64,000 bases of DNA from Chryseobacterium tagetis (GTDB lineage: Bacteria > Bacteroidota > Bacteroidia > Flavobacteriales > Weeksellaceae): positions 186,001 to 250,000 of the forward strand of contig NZ_JAERSE020000003.1 in assembly GCF_016735585.2 (NCBI RefSeq), in the 5' to 3' direction. The position numbers and the translations under genes are program-made. This document shows positions 45,686-54,537 of the stretch, piece by piece (position 1 is the stretch's first letter; each line of letters starts with the position of its first letter). The notes under the pieces were generated by a model that saw only the letters and a program-made list of their open reading frames with translations, searched no databases and was not told where the DNA came from.

Positions 45686-45786
45686 TTACTTTATCATAAG
45701 TATCTATATACTTTAAGTGTCAAATGTATATTCTAAAAAGCTCATTTTGGGAGACGCCAATTCTCATAAATTAGATGAAATATTCT

Positions 45787-45816
45787 AAAGGATGAAGTCC
45801 GATAACCTCATCCTTT
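45787..45816 (-). terminator. Terminator-like hairpin
   Basis: Stem AAAGGATGA / TCATCCTTT downstream of the minus-strand SDR gene; the following T-run is weak. Confidence 0.5.
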
Positions 45817-45849
45817 CTTTAAAGTGTTGCTGAAGAATATACTCCAATA

Positions 45850-46704
45850 TTATTCTCCATCGGGAAAATCGGCACCGAGAGAAACATCCTTCCACAATTC
45901 AAAATTTGCCTTCATCGAATCTAATTTTTCATTTGCAAGATCATAAGCAGCTTTGCCAAGCAGCAAACGAAGTGGCGGGTTTTCAGCTTCAACAGCTTTG
46001 ATAATAGCCGCAGCTGCCCTAACAGGGTCTCCCTTTTGTTTACCGCTATAACCTTCTGTCATACGCATGCGTTCTCCTACTGTGGCATCATATTCATCAA
46101 TTTTTACAGGAGTCTGAAATGCTGAACGTCCTGCCCAGTCTGTTCGGAAAGGGCCCGGCTCCACCAATGTTACCTTAACACCAAAAGGTTCGGTTTCCAA
46201 AGCCAATGTTTCGGAAATTCCCTCTACGGCATATTTAGTTCCATGATAAAATCCGAGAGCAGGAAAAGAGCGTAAGCCGCCTATGGAGGAAAAATTTACG
46301 ATATGACCTCTTTTATTTTTGCGCATACTTGGAAGTACGGCCTGTGTAACATATATCAATCCAAAAACATTGGTCTCGAACTGCGCACGGATCTTTTCAT
46401 TTTCGCCTTCTTCTACACTGCTGAAATATCCAAACCCCGCGTTATTCACCAGCACATCAATACGCCCGAAAGTTTCCTCTGCCTTTGCTACAGCGGTTTG
46501 TACTTGTTCTTTATTGGTTACATCCAATGGAAGTACCAAACTATTATCTTCGTGTCCAGCTACCAAATCGCTCAACTTAGTTGTGTCCCTTGTGGTAACT
46601 ACAACATTGTAGCCTTTTTCAAATAATTCTTTTGCCAATTCTCGTCCGAATCCGGTGGAGCATCCTGTGATAAACCATACCGGCTTTTTATTATCGTTTG
46701 CCAT
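45850..46704 (-). CDS. SDR family oxidoreductase
   Basis: This 284-residue SDR has TGCSTGFGREL, VNNAGFGYF, catalytic Ser in NFSSIGG and YHGTK (Tyr-x-x-x-Lys). The C-terminal block with KQKGDPVRAAAAII and PPLRLLLGKAAYDL groups it with the 42026 and 48108 SDRs. It is the last gene of a minus-strand operon (48953 down to 45850: SDR, NTF2-like, broken AKR, SDR) and starts 20 bases after the AKR. Confidence 0.87.
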   Translation of the reverse strand: MANDNKKPVWFITGCSTGFGRELAKELFEKGYNVVVTTRDTTKLSDLVAGHEDNSLVLPLDVTNKEQVQTAVAKAEETFGRIDVLVNNAGFGYFSSVEEGENEKIRAQFETNVFGLIYVTQAVLPSMRKNKRGHIVNFSSIGGLRSFPALGFYHGTKYAVEGISETLALETEPFGVKVTLVEPGPFRTDWAGRSAFQTPVKIDEYDATVGERMRMTEGYSGKQKGDPVRAAAAIIKAVEAENPPLRLLLGKAAYDLANEKLDSMKANFELWKDVSLGADFPDGE

Positions 46705-46724
46705 TTTTGTGAATTTTTAAATAA

Positions 46725-47577
46725 TTAAAATGATTTTGAAAGTAAACTAAATTCCTCATCAGTCAGCTTTACCTGAACTGCTGCCATATTCTCCTGTAAA
46801 TGCGCAAGAGAACGGGTGCCGGGAATTAAAAGAGTGTTAGCTGAACGTCTTAGCAGCCAAGCCAACGCAACCTGAGCCGTCGTAGCTCCATGTTTCTCGG
46901 CAATAGCCTGAATGTTCTGTTGCATTTTGCCGGGGCCGGAAGCCAGTGGATACCACGGTATAAAGGCAAGGTTTTGCTCAATCGTGTAATCCAACACAGG
47001 TTCCCACGAACGCTCGGAGAGGATTATACAAGTTCTGTACGGAAACCACAGGAACTACCTTTCTGGCACGTTCGATGGTCTTTACATCCACTTCAGACAA
47101 TCCCACATATTTGATTTTTCCGCTTTCCAGTGCGTCGGCTACAGGTGCAAGTGTTTCTTCGATGGGAACGCGGGGATCTACCCTGTGCAGTTGCCATAAT
47201 GTTATTTGATCTAATTGCAGGCGCTTCGAGCTGTCTTCGATCGTAGATGCAATATATTCGGGATCACCGCTTACATGCCACTGGTTCGGCCCACTTCGTT
47301 GCAAACCTCCTTTTGTCGCAACTACGATTTTATCATAGTATGCGTGCAATGCATCATGATAAAGCACCTCATTTGTGCCCGGGCCGTAGGCATCTGCTGT
47401 ATCGAAGAAATTAGTACCGCTTTCTACTACTGAATGCAATAGGCGTACTGCTAAATCTCTGTTGGGTGCATCACCCCATACGCCAGAACCGGTTAATTGC
47501 ATACCACCGTATCCCAATCTGTTGATTTCAGTTTCTCCTCCTAATTTGTAGGTGAGAGAAAGATGATTGTTGCTCAT
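46725..47577 (-). pseudogene. Aldo/keto reductase broken by a frameshift
   Basis: The first part (MSNNHLSLTYKLGG to VSVQNLYN, from 47577) and the second part (VLDYTIEQNLAFIPWYP to the stop at 46725) are in different frames. On the minus strand AATCCTCTCCGAG (around 47017-47029) would give the expected N-L-S-E-R-S-W-E-P-V reading if one C of the CC were absent. So a one-base insertion near 47021-47030 breaks the gene. The tetrad region (FFDTADAYGPGTNE, VATKGG, WQLHRVD) is present. It is a pseudogene or a sequencing error. Confidence 0.8.
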
Positions 47578-47601
47578 TGTTTGATATTTAAAATTAATAC
47601 T

Positions 47602-48084
47602 TTATTTATTTTTCGGTAATGCCATTGCTTCAGCAAATTTCTGATTATCCAGGAAGGCAGTAACTTTGATTACTTTGCCATCCTTAAATTGCATAAACCA
47701 TGCATAATCGCCATTGTACGGTTGTCCCGTATTTGTTTCAGCGTTGCTTTTCCAAAGTACGATGACCATATCTCCGTCGGCATATACGCCCTTTACTTCC
47801 GGTGTTATCAATCTAGATAGTCGGTCATTTAGCGGATTCAATACCTCATCCAGCAATTGCTGTTTGCTTGTATAGGTCTTTGCTTGTTCAGATGAACCTG
47901 TGATCGTCCATTGTACTTCATCAATCAATAAATCGAAAGGTGTACCCGTGTGGTGTACCCAGTTTTCAAAGCTTTTGGCGACCAGCTCTTTATTCTTTTG
48001 AGTCGTTGTCATGTTTTGAGCATTTAAGTTGTTACTGGAAATTGTTGCAATCACCAGCAACGCGTATAAGAATATCCTCTTCAT
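47602..48084 (-). CDS. Secreted NTF2-like (SnoaL-type) protein
   Basis: This 160-residue protein has a signal peptide (1-22, ending LNAQ) and a cone-shaped NTF2/SnoaL-like domain: KELVAKSFENWVHHTG, then VKGVYADGDMVIVLWKS and YAWFMQFKDGKVIKVTAFLD. The family includes small cyclases and ketosteroid isomerase-like enzymes. No catalytic residues can be fixed. It is in an operon between an SDR (23 bases upstream) and the broken AKR. Confidence 0.8.
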   Translation of the reverse strand: MKRIFLYALLVIATISSNNLNAQNMTTTQKNKELVAKSFENWVHHTGTPFDLLIDEVQWTITGSSEQAKTYTSKQQLLDEVLNPLNDRLSRLITPEVKGVYADGDMVIVLWKSNAETNTGQPYNGDYAWFMQFKDGKVIKVTAFLDNQKFAEAMALPKNK

Positions 48085-48107
48085 TTTTTTAATTTACGTT
48101 AAGTTAA

Positions 48108-48953
48108 TCAATGAACATCATCATGATCCGTACTGGTCACGACATCAAGCCATTCCTGTATGTCCAGCTCAAAAGAGGCTGTTTTTGTACGATAGGCTTT
48201 TAAGGTATCGTTACCTAGTGGAAGGTGTACAGGCGGCTCTTCCGCATCAGCAACCGTTACGATAGCTTTTGCCAGTTTTGCAGGGTCACCCGGTTGCTTA
48301 TAGCTTACTTCGCCTGCGAAGCTGCGCATTTTACCTGAAGTTTCCGCATAATCTTCAATGACCTGCTTAGCCGTTGTAAGGGATGAACCATCGAGGAAAT
48401 TGGTTCGGAAATAGCCTGGCTCAACAGCGGTGGCGTAGATACCCAGTGGGGCCAATTCTTTTGCCAACGCCTCTGTGATACCTTCTACTGCAAACTTGGT
48501 AGAACTATACAGCCCCCAACCAGCAGAGCCGGTTAATCCGCCCACTGAAGAAATATTGATAACATGCCCTGAATGTTGTGCACGGAAATGTGGTAATACA
48601 GCTCTCAATACTTTTAACAGTCCGAACACATTTGTTTCGTACATCTTACGAATTTCGCTGTCACTGCCTTCTTCTACGGCACTCAACAGGCCAAAGCCTG
48701 CATTGTTGACCAGTACATCAATTTTTCCAAAATGTGCCAATGCTTCTTTTACGGCAGCATTAACACCCGCTTCATCAGTGACATCCATTTCAACGACGAA
48801 TAGGTTGTTACTGTCCAATTGCGCTGCTAAATGCTCTTTCCCTTTACGAACAGCAGCGATTACTTTGTCGCCTTTAGCTAAGGCTGCTTTGGCGATTTCA
48901 AATCCGAAACCTCTTGCGGCCCCCGTGATGAACCATGTTTTATTAGTGTCCAT
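48108..48953 (-). CDS. SDR family oxidoreductase
   Basis: From the ATG at 48951-48953 this is a 281-residue SDR (MDTNKTWFITGAARGFG). Motifs are VNNAGFGLL, Ser in NISSVGG, YSSTK (Tyr-x-x-x-Lys) and the KQPGDPAKLAKAIV / PPVHLPLGNDTL tail. The in-frame ATG at 48998 would put the start inside the -7 element and is rejected. It leads the SDR/NTF2/AKR/SDR operon. Direct repeats with 21-bp period lie upstream (49018-49051). Confidence 0.87.
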   Translation of the reverse strand: MDTNKTWFITGAARGFGFEIAKAALAKGDKVIAAVRKGKEHLAAQLDSNNLFVVEMDVTDEAGVNAAVKEALAHFGKIDVLVNNAGFGLLSAVEEGSDSEIRKMYETNVFGLLKVLRAVLPHFRAQHSGHVINISSVGGLTGSAGWGLYSSTKFAVEGITEALAKELAPLGIYATAVEPGYFRTNFLDGSSLTTAKQVIEDYAETSGKMRSFAGEVSYKQPGDPAKLAKAIVTVADAEEPPVHLPLGNDTLKAYRTKTASFELDIQEWLDVVTSTDHDDVH

Positions 48954-48986
48954 AATGAATAAATATTTTGATGAAATTTTATAGTA

Positions 48987-49051
48987 CAAAGTTCGCACTG
49001 AAGTAGTCTGAACAGGATATGTCGTTCAAAGTCGTTTTTATGAATTTCAAA
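48987..49051 (-). promoter_or_regulatory. AraC-type tandem operator plus promoter of SDR operon
   Basis: Read on the minus strand, TTTGAAATTCATA (49051-49039) and TTTGAACGACATA (49030-49018) are direct repeats with period 21 bp, 10 of 13 bases identical. After 23 bases comes GAACTTTG (48994-48987), a near -7 element. The sequence differs from the 32640 class but the geometry is the same. Confidence 0.55.
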
Positions 49052-49210
49052 GATGATTTTCTAGAAACTCAGAAAATCCTTGATTTATACTGTTTCTAAA
49101 AAAATATAATTCTGATACAACATCAGATAATCGGGCAACATTTCTGTTGACACCAGCTGATAATTTTGTTGCATCAATTAGTAAAAAATAACTTCTTAAA
49201 AATCGAAGCA

Positions 49211-50197
49211 ATGAAAACGAAAAAATTAGGAAATCAGGGCCTTGAAATACCATTAGTAGGTTTAGGCTGTATGGGCATGAGCCCCTCCGTTAATGTAAAC
49301 ACATACGGTAAGGCAGACGAGAAAGAATCGATCGCCACCATCCACCGTTCATTGGAACTTGGCGGCAATTTTCTGGACACTGCAGACTTGTATGGACCCT
49401 TGCACAACGAAAGGCTGGTGGGTAATGCAATCAAAGGGAACAGAGATAAATACATTATCGCCACCAAATTTGGTTTTGAGATTGATGACAATGAGCAGCT
49501 TACATGGGGTATTAACGGCAAGCCGGAATACGTGAAAAAAGCTGTAGAGCGTTCCTTGAAAAATTTAGGGACTGATCATATCGACCTGTATTATCTGCAC
49601 CGCCCTGATCCTGAAGTGCCTATTGAAGAAACCGTTGGTACGATGGGCGAACTGGTGAAAGAAGGAAAAGTGAAATACATCGGTATCTCCGAAGTAAGTG
49701 CCGAACAGATCAGGAAAGCACACTCGGCATTCCCGCTTACCGCTGTTCAGAACGAATATTCCTTGTTTGAACGTGCTGCCGAAGAAGATGGCGCATATGA
49801 AACAACAAAGGAATTAGGGATTGGATTGGTGGCTTACTCTCCTTTGGGAAGGGGATTTTTAACAGGGCAAATCAAAAGCCCTGATGACTTCGACGCCGAT
49901 GATTTCAGGCGTTCCATTCCCCGTTTCCAGGGTGAGCAATTTTACAAAAATATAGAGCTGGTAAATGAAATCAACAATCTTGCAGCAGAAAAAGGCGTCA
50001 ATTCCACACAGCTTGCTATTGCCTGGATCATTGCTAAGGGTATCACACCAATACCGGGCACAAAAAAAGCGAAGTATGTAGAACAGAATATCGCGGCCAC
50101 GGAGATTGTGCTTACAGATGGAGATATGGACAAAATAGAAGCTATTATTCCTATCGGAGCAGAAACCGGCGACCGGAATATTTACCAATCCTTCTAA
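49211..50197 (+). CDS. Aldo/keto reductase
   Basis: From MKTKKLGNQGLEIP (ATG 49211) this is a 328-residue AKR of the AKR13-like group: LGCMGMSPSVNVNTYG, Asp/Tyr in FLDTADLYGPLHNE, Lys in IATKFGF, His in LYYLHRPDPEVPIEE, and the C-terminal ITPIPGTKKAKYVEQNI cofactor loop. A TTG-initiated longer reading (49166) begins inside the TAATTTTG (-7) element at 49161-49168 and is rejected. It is divergent from the SDR operon and followed by a terminator and an AraC gene. Confidence 0.88.
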   Translation: MKTKKLGNQGLEIPLVGLGCMGMSPSVNVNTYGKADEKESIATIHRSLELGGNFLDTADLYGPLHNERLVGNAIKGNRDKYIIATKFGFEIDDNEQLTWGINGKPEYVKKAVERSLKNLGTDHIDLYYLHRPDPEVPIEETVGTMGELVKEGKVKYIGISEVSAEQIRKAHSAFPLTAVQNEYSLFERAAEEDGAYETTKELGIGLVAYSPLGRGFLTGQIKSPDDFDADDFRRSIPRFQGEQFYKNIELVNEINNLAAEKGVNSTQLAIAWIIAKGITPIPGTKKAKYVEQNIAATEIVLTDGDMDKIEAIIPIGAETGDRNIYQSF

Positions 50198-50215
50198 TTA
50201 TTCAAATACCCTTTC

Positions 50216-50253
50216 GCTTCCTGTTTTTAAAGAAAAAGACAGGAAGCTGATTT
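50216..50253 (+). terminator. Rho-independent terminator
   Basis: Stem GCTTCCTGT / ACAGGAAGC with a T-rich tail, between the AKR gene and the AraC gene, so the AraC gene has its own promoter. Confidence 0.7.
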
Positions 50254-50280
50254 TTAAAATTTTATAGATGAAAAAAATAT

Positions 50281-50288
50281 TAAATTTG
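50281..50288 (+). promoter_or_regulatory. Predicted -7 element of the AraC gene
   Basis: TAAATTTG, five bases before the ATG at 50294; predicts a leaderless mRNA. Confidence 0.45.
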
Positions 50289-50293
50289 AATAG

Positions 50294-51214
50294 ATGAAAA
50301 AACAGGAGCAGATATTCCAGACTGTCAATTCCGTTGCGGCTTATCATGAATTGCTGCAACTGGAAAAGCCTGAGCATCCGATGGTAAGCATCATTGATTT
50401 TTCAAAAGTCAGTTACAATAACCCTATGCCCGGCACATCGGTCATCTTAAACCTGTATTGCATTTCTATAAAGCAAGGGTCCGATTGCGTATTAAGGTAC
50501 GGTCCGAAAACGTATGATTTCAGCGAAGGGGTTATGTCCTTTTTCAAACCCGGCCAGGTAGTAAGCGTCGAGCGCCAATCGGAAAATGTAACAGACGGCT
50601 ATATGCTTACCTTCCATCCGGACTTTGTCCAATCGTTTGCTTTATCGAATAAGATTAAGAAATACGGCTTCTTTGATTATAGCGTAACAGAGGCACTTTT
50701 CTTATCAGAGAAAGAAAAAAAGCATATCCGTGAGATTATGGCAGGAATTGAACGTGAATATCATACCAATATTGATAGCTTCAGCCAGGAAGCTATTGTT
50801 AGCTATATTGATTTGTTGCTGGTATATGGCAACCGGTATTACAATCGTCAGTTTATTACCCGAAAACCTCAAAGCGATGATCTTTCAGTTCGTTTCGAGC
50901 AATTACTGGATGAATATTTCTCCAATGAGGATGCTTTGGTAAAAGGATTGCCTTCGGTGCAATATTTTGCCGACGAGCTGCATCTCTCAGCTAATTATCT
51001 GGGCGAAATGCTACGGGTATCTACCGGGCAAAGCGCACAACATCACATCCAAAATAAAGTGATCGAAATGGCTAAAACTCTTTTATCTACTACGCGCTTA
51101 TCTGTGGCAGAAATTGCCTATCAATTAGGATTTGAAAGGCCACAGTCATTGAACAGGCTATTTAAGAGTAAAACCGCCATTTCTCCATTGGAGTACAGAG
51201 CCTCATTTAATTGA
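50294..51214 (+). CDS. AraC family transcriptional regulator
   Basis: This 306-residue protein has an N-terminal sensor domain with a FFKPGQVVSVE segment and a C-terminal double helix-turn-helix (VQYFADELHLSANYLGEMLRVSTGQSAQHHI, then VAEIAYQLGFERPQSLNRLFKSKTAISPLEYR). It lies next to, but in a separate transcript from, the AKR gene at 49211, and is the nearest AraC gene to the 21-bp repeats at 49018-49051. It ends at a hairpin shared with the convergent SDR gene. Confidence 0.87.
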   Translation: MKKQEQIFQTVNSVAAYHELLQLEKPEHPMVSIIDFSKVSYNNPMPGTSVILNLYCISIKQGSDCVLRYGPKTYDFSEGVMSFFKPGQVVSVERQSENVTDGYMLTFHPDFVQSFALSNKIKKYGFFDYSVTEALFLSEKEKKHIREIMAGIEREYHTNIDSFSQEAIVSYIDLLLVYGNRYYNRQFITRKPQSDDLSVRFEQLLDEYFSNEDALVKGLPSVQYFADELHLSANYLGEMLRVSTGQSAQHHIQNKVIEMAKTLLSTTRLSVAEIAYQLGFERPQSLNRLFKSKTAISPLEYRASFN

Positions 51215-51239
51215 TAGTCCCGTTTGATCTTCAGAAAAA

Positions 51240-51275
51240 TTAGCTTTAAAATTCTTATAAAAATTTTAAAGCTAA
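51240..51275. terminator. Bidirectional terminator-like hairpin
   Basis: TTAGCTTTAAAATT / AATTTTAAAGCTAA, a 14-bp perfect stem between the convergent AraC and SDR genes. Confidence 0.65.
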
Positions 51276-51326
51276 AATACATTACCTGATGATCGATTTA
51301 GCTGAATAGCCTGTAGTTTGTCAGAA

Positions 51327-52148
51327 TCAATTGATAAATCGTTTGCTCAGTAAATTAAGGAATATTTTTATCGGCAAAATTTTACGCAACATCAGTACCG
51401 ACTTTGCATCCTTTCCCACAACTGTTCTAAAAGAATTATTTTTTCCGGACGCTAAATTGTAAACTGTCTTTACAATTGAAAGAGGGCTTGCTGTTGCACC
51501 AGGCTTATTAACAGCATTAAGAACAGCCCCAACGTTCGATGTTATGAGGTCATAATCCCTAATGGTTTCACTTTTACTGAAAGTTATATTATTTCCAAAG
51601 TTGGATTCAAAACCTCCCGGTTCAACCAGATGCAGTTCAATATTTAGTGGTTTTAACTCGAAGTAGAGCCCTTCAGTAAGTCCTTCCAATGCGAATTTGG
51701 ACATATTGTAGAGCGAACCTAGCGGAAGTGCCGTGCTTCGCCCCATTACCGAACTGACATTAATAAATTTGCCTCCACGTTGTTCCCTAAAATAGGGTAA
51801 AAAGGATTTGATAACATTAATAGGGCCTCTCACATTTACTGCATACTGCCTATCAATATCTTCATCAGCAGTAAGCTCCAATGCTCCATACATGCCAATA
51901 CCTGCATTATTTACAACAACGTCAATTTTGCCAAACGTATCAATGCCATCCATGATTGCTTGCTGTATTGTTTGGGGCTCGGTAATGTCCAATTTAAGCA
52001 CCTTAATATTTGCAATGCTATTCAATTCATCTTCTTTTTCAGGGCTACGCATGGTCGCTATCACATTCCACCCTTTTTCCGCAAAGTGTTTGGCAGCCAG
52101 TCTTCCCAACCCGGTGCTCGTTCCTGTAATTAAAATCGTTTTATTCAT
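51327..52148 (-). CDS. SDR family oxidoreductase
   Basis: From MNKTILITGTSTGLG (ATG 52146-52148) this is a 273-residue SDR with VNNAGIGMY, Ser in NVSSVMG and YNMSK (Tyr-x-x-x-Lys). In-frame ATGs at 52178 and 52226 lie upstream of or in its promoter, TAACTTTG (52166-52173, minus strand), and are rejected. It is divergent from an HxlR regulator, the usual arrangement for HxlR-controlled SDR genes. Confidence 0.86.
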   Translation of the reverse strand: MNKTILITGTSTGLGRLAAKHFAEKGWNVIATMRSPEKEDELNSIANIKVLKLDITEPQTIQQAIMDGIDTFGKIDVVVNNAGIGMYGALELTADEDIDRQYAVNVRGPINVIKSFLPYFREQRGGKFINVSSVMGRSTALPLGSLYNMSKFALEGLTEGLYFELKPLNIELHLVEPGGFESNFGNNITFSKSETIRDYDLITSNVGAVLNAVNKPGATASPLSIVKTVYNLASGKNNSFRTVVGKDAKSVLMLRKILPIKIFLNLLSKRFIN

Positions 52149-52182
52149 TTCTATTTTATTGTTTGCAAAGTTATTCATTAAT

Positions 52183-52217
52183 GATATACTTTTGTAACCA
52201 GTATAACAGAGTATATC
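52183..52217. promoter_or_regulatory. Candidate HxlR operator in divergent promoter
   Basis: GATATACT (52183-52190) is inverted as AGTATATC (52210-52217), with an additional AGTATAAC at 52200-52207. The HxlR -7 element TACTTTTG (52187-52194) overlaps the left arm. Binding would cover promoters of both the SDR and the HxlR gene. Confidence 0.5.
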
Positions 52218-52226
52218 AGATAACAA

Positions 52227-52559
52227 ATGAAAAGAAATCAGGCAGACGAGTTAATGGCATTGCAAGACACCTTGTATTTTATCGGTGGCAAATGGCGGAT
52301 TCCCGTCATCAATTCACTTTGCAATGGCAACAGGCGTTTTCGGGAAATTGAACGTAGTATTCCCGGAATTACGACAAGAATGTTATCAAAAGAATTAAAG
52401 GATATGGAAATGAACAAGCTTGTTAAGCGGACTGTTTATCCGGATTCTCCGGTCTTGGTAGAATATGAGCCAACTGAATATTGCCGGACATTCGGCAGTA
52501 TAATTCTGGAAATGATTAAATGGGGCAAAGCACATAGAAGAGTGGTGACACAATCCTAA
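52227..52559 (+). CDS. HxlR family transcriptional regulator
   Basis: This 110-residue winged-helix protein has the HxlR signature: TLYFIGGKWRIPVINSLCNGNRRFREIERSIPGITTRMLSKELKDMEMNKLVKRTVYPDSP. No Cys in the N-terminal sensing position (as in redox-sensing YodB/HypR types) is seen; one Cys is in LCNGNRRF and one near the C-terminus (YCRTFG). It is divergent from the SDR gene at 51327 and probably represses it; the effector is unknown. Confidence 0.88.
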   Translation: MKRNQADELMALQDTLYFIGGKWRIPVINSLCNGNRRFREIERSIPGITTRMLSKELKDMEMNKLVKRTVYPDSPVLVEYEPTEYCRTFGSIILEMIKWGKAHRRVVTQS

Positions 52560-52600
52560 CAACAAGTGAATCTATACGCGATTGCAGTTCTGGTTTTTTG

Positions 52601-53527
52601 TTATTTTGACGATTTATGTTCTTTCCTGAATTCGTTTGGCGTTACTCCGGTATTCTTTTTAAAGAACTGCGTAAAGTTAGGTTGATCGGCAAAACCAATC
52701 GCAAAGCCTATATCCTGTAAAGGCCAGTCTGTCTGAACTAACAACGTTTTGCTTTCATCCAAAATCCGGCTTCGGATATGCGTACTCACATTCTGTCCGG
52801 TATGTTTCTTTAATAAGGCATTCAGATGATTGGGATGTAGTGCAAGCTCCGAGGCAAATTCTTTAACAGTCTTTATTCTCAGCGGTTGGCTATAATTGAT
52901 ATTGGCAGCTTCTTCTTCCAATAATTGAAAAAAATGATACACATGCCTCATTTCTTCATTGATAGCATCCGGTTTCGGAAAGTTAGTAGCTTTCATGGTT
53001 TCTACAACCATTAACTGAATGTATGCTTGTAAACTATCCTCATAATAGTCACCGCCATTTATGGCTTCCTGGTGCATTTTTGCGAAAAGTTCATCAATCA
53101 CCTGTGTTGTGTCTTTGTCCAGCCGTACTACGCTCTTTGCTGCATTATTAAACAACGGGTATCTTTCAATAATGGACTTCAGGGAAGGAAATTGCTCAAT
53201 ATATCGCTTTTTAAACAGGCAATAATATCCGCCTGAATGATCAGAAAGGTTCTTCCAGGATATAATTTCATTGGGGTGGATAAACAGGATGGTCGGATCT
53301 TCGATGTAATAGGTATTAACTCCTACAGTAAATACGCCGATGCCCTTGGTAATAAATAATATTTTGTAGAAATCCCTACGGTTGGGTGAAAGATAATTCT
53401 TGCAAGCGAAATGCTCCCTGTTAAAGATACGGATATTCCAGTCCTCGTAATAATCTCTTGTTACCGGCGTCAGGTCGGGAACATCACGAAGTTGCTCGAT
53501 GATTTGTATATCTAATGTTTGAGCCAT
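52601..53527 (-). CDS. AraC family transcriptional regulator
   Basis: This 308-residue protein has an N-terminal cupin-type sensor (about 30-170, FLFIHPNEIISWKNL-like strand region) and a C-terminal double helix-turn-helix (VKEFASELALHPNHLNALLKKHTGQNVSTHI, then LQDIGFAIGFADQPNFTQFFKKNTGVTPNEFR). It follows the AraC gene at 53606 on the same strand; a separate promoter may lie at 53586-53597 (a GATCTTTG-like element), next to an imperfect CATAT-ATATG palindrome. Confidence 0.86.
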   Translation of the reverse strand: MAQTLDIQIIEQLRDVPDLTPVTRDYYEDWNIRIFNREHFACKNYLSPNRRDFYKILFITKGIGVFTVGVNTYYIEDPTILFIHPNEIISWKNLSDHSGGYYCLFKKRYIEQFPSLKSIIERYPLFNNAAKSVVRLDKDTTQVIDELFAKMHQEAINGGDYYEDSLQAYIQLMVVETMKATNFPKPDAINEEMRHVYHFFQLLEEEAANINYSQPLRIKTVKEFASELALHPNHLNALLKKHTGQNVSTHIRSRILDESKTLLVQTDWPLQDIGFAIGFADQPNFTQFFKKNTGVTPNEFRKEHKSSK

Positions 53528-53605
53528 TTCTTTATTTATTTAGTCTTTTAAAATTAAGGTTTTCATATCCATTGGAAATATGAAAATCAAAGATCTTCTT
53601 ATGAA

Positions 53606-54415
53606 TTACACCTGTGGTATTTCGCTCGGAGCATAACCAAACTGCTTTTTAAAAGCATAGGAAAAGTGGGATAAATTCTCAAAGCCTACTTCTAAATACA
53701 CATCAACAGGTTTTCTTTTCTCCTTTTTAATTTTTTGCTGCGCCAGTTCCAATCGCTTTTGCGTGAGCCATTTTTGGGGAGAAGTATGAAAAGCAACCCT
53801 GAAATCCCTGTTGAAAGCAGAGAGGCTTCGTCCTGTCAAATAACTGAATTTTTCGAGGGAAAGATTGAACATATAGTTCGTTTGCATAAAATCAAACAGA
53901 TTGATCTTACCGGGTTGAGAAAAATCAGAAAGAATACCATCCACCTCTTTATCAATTGTCCTGAGTATGCTAAAGGCTTCTTCAATTTTCAGAACATTTA
54001 TGGTTTCCGGTAATTGATTTTCCAAACGGAAGTAAGGCAACAAAGAATCGAAGAGGCTATCCAGTAATGGACTTGAGCCAAATTCCTTTATTCCCGGGGA
54101 ATGTAAGCTGGTTGGTTTGATGTGATGCCTTTTATAAAATTCCTGCAATCGTTGGGGCATCAGCGTCATTACAATGGCCTTGTAGGTTCTGCCATCAAGT
54201 GGATATTTGATCACAGTACAGAGCTGGTTCCTGGGATACAAAAAAGTACTTCCGGCACCGAATAAGTAGGTTCTGTCTGCTTGGATTATTTTCATTTCCC
54301 CAGATAAAACCCTTACCAAAGAATGGTAGTCGAAAAAAAGATCGTCCTTAAAGTATTTTTCCTCTGTAACCGAATATACTATTTCGTTAAAGTCGTTTTC
54401 TTGCTGTACTGCCAT
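53606..54415 (-). CDS. AraC family transcriptional regulator
   Basis: The preferred start (MAVQQENDF, ATG 54413-54415) gives 269 residues; an in-frame ATG at 54448 would add 11. A sensor domain with MKIIQADRTYLFGAGSTFLYPRNQ precedes the double helix-turn-helix (LEKFSYLTGRSLSAFNRDFR, then PVDVYLEVGFENLSHFSYAFKKQFGYAPS). Sequence similarity by eye is highest to the regulator at 44804. It is downstream of a terminator that closes the MDR gene at 54538. Confidence 0.85.
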   Translation of the reverse strand: MAVQQENDFNEIVYSVTEEKYFKDDLFFDYHSLVRVLSGEMKIIQADRTYLFGAGSTFLYPRNQLCTVIKYPLDGRTYKAIVMTLMPQRLQEFYKRHHIKPTSLHSPGIKEFGSSPLLDSLFDSLLPYFRLENQLPETINVLKIEEAFSILRTIDKEVDGILSDFSQPGKINLFDFMQTNYMFNLSLEKFSYLTGRSLSAFNRDFRVAFHTSPQKWLTQKRLELAQQKIKKEKRKPVDVYLEVGFENLSHFSYAFKKQFGYAPSEIPQV

Positions 54416-54487
54416 ATAACTTTCATTTTTCTGCCCCAAATTTATCATGCCTTAAATCAACCAACTATGAATGCTTCTATAAAATAA

Positions 54488-54515
54488 ATCAGCAGGCTTG
54501 TTACCACCTGCTGAT
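54488..54515 (-). terminator. Rho-independent terminator of the MDR gene
   Basis: Stem ATCAGCAGG / CCTGCTGAT; on the minus strand it is followed by TTATTTTAT. Confidence 0.7.
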
Positions 54516-54537
54516 AATAGTTTTGCTTGCATTAACT

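Noticed and set aside
45712..45735. Second AraC-type tandem operator upstream of the 44804 AraC gene
   Set aside because: A second CAAATGTA at 45720-45727 repeats the -7 element, but no paired half-sites with a 21-bp period were found.
46725..46997. A separate small 90-residue gene
   Set aside because: It is the C-terminal half of the frameshifted AKR, continuing the same fold.
49166..49210. TTG-initiated N-terminal extension of the AKR
   Set aside because: It would begin inside the TAATTTTG promoter element; the family begins at MKTKKLGNQG.
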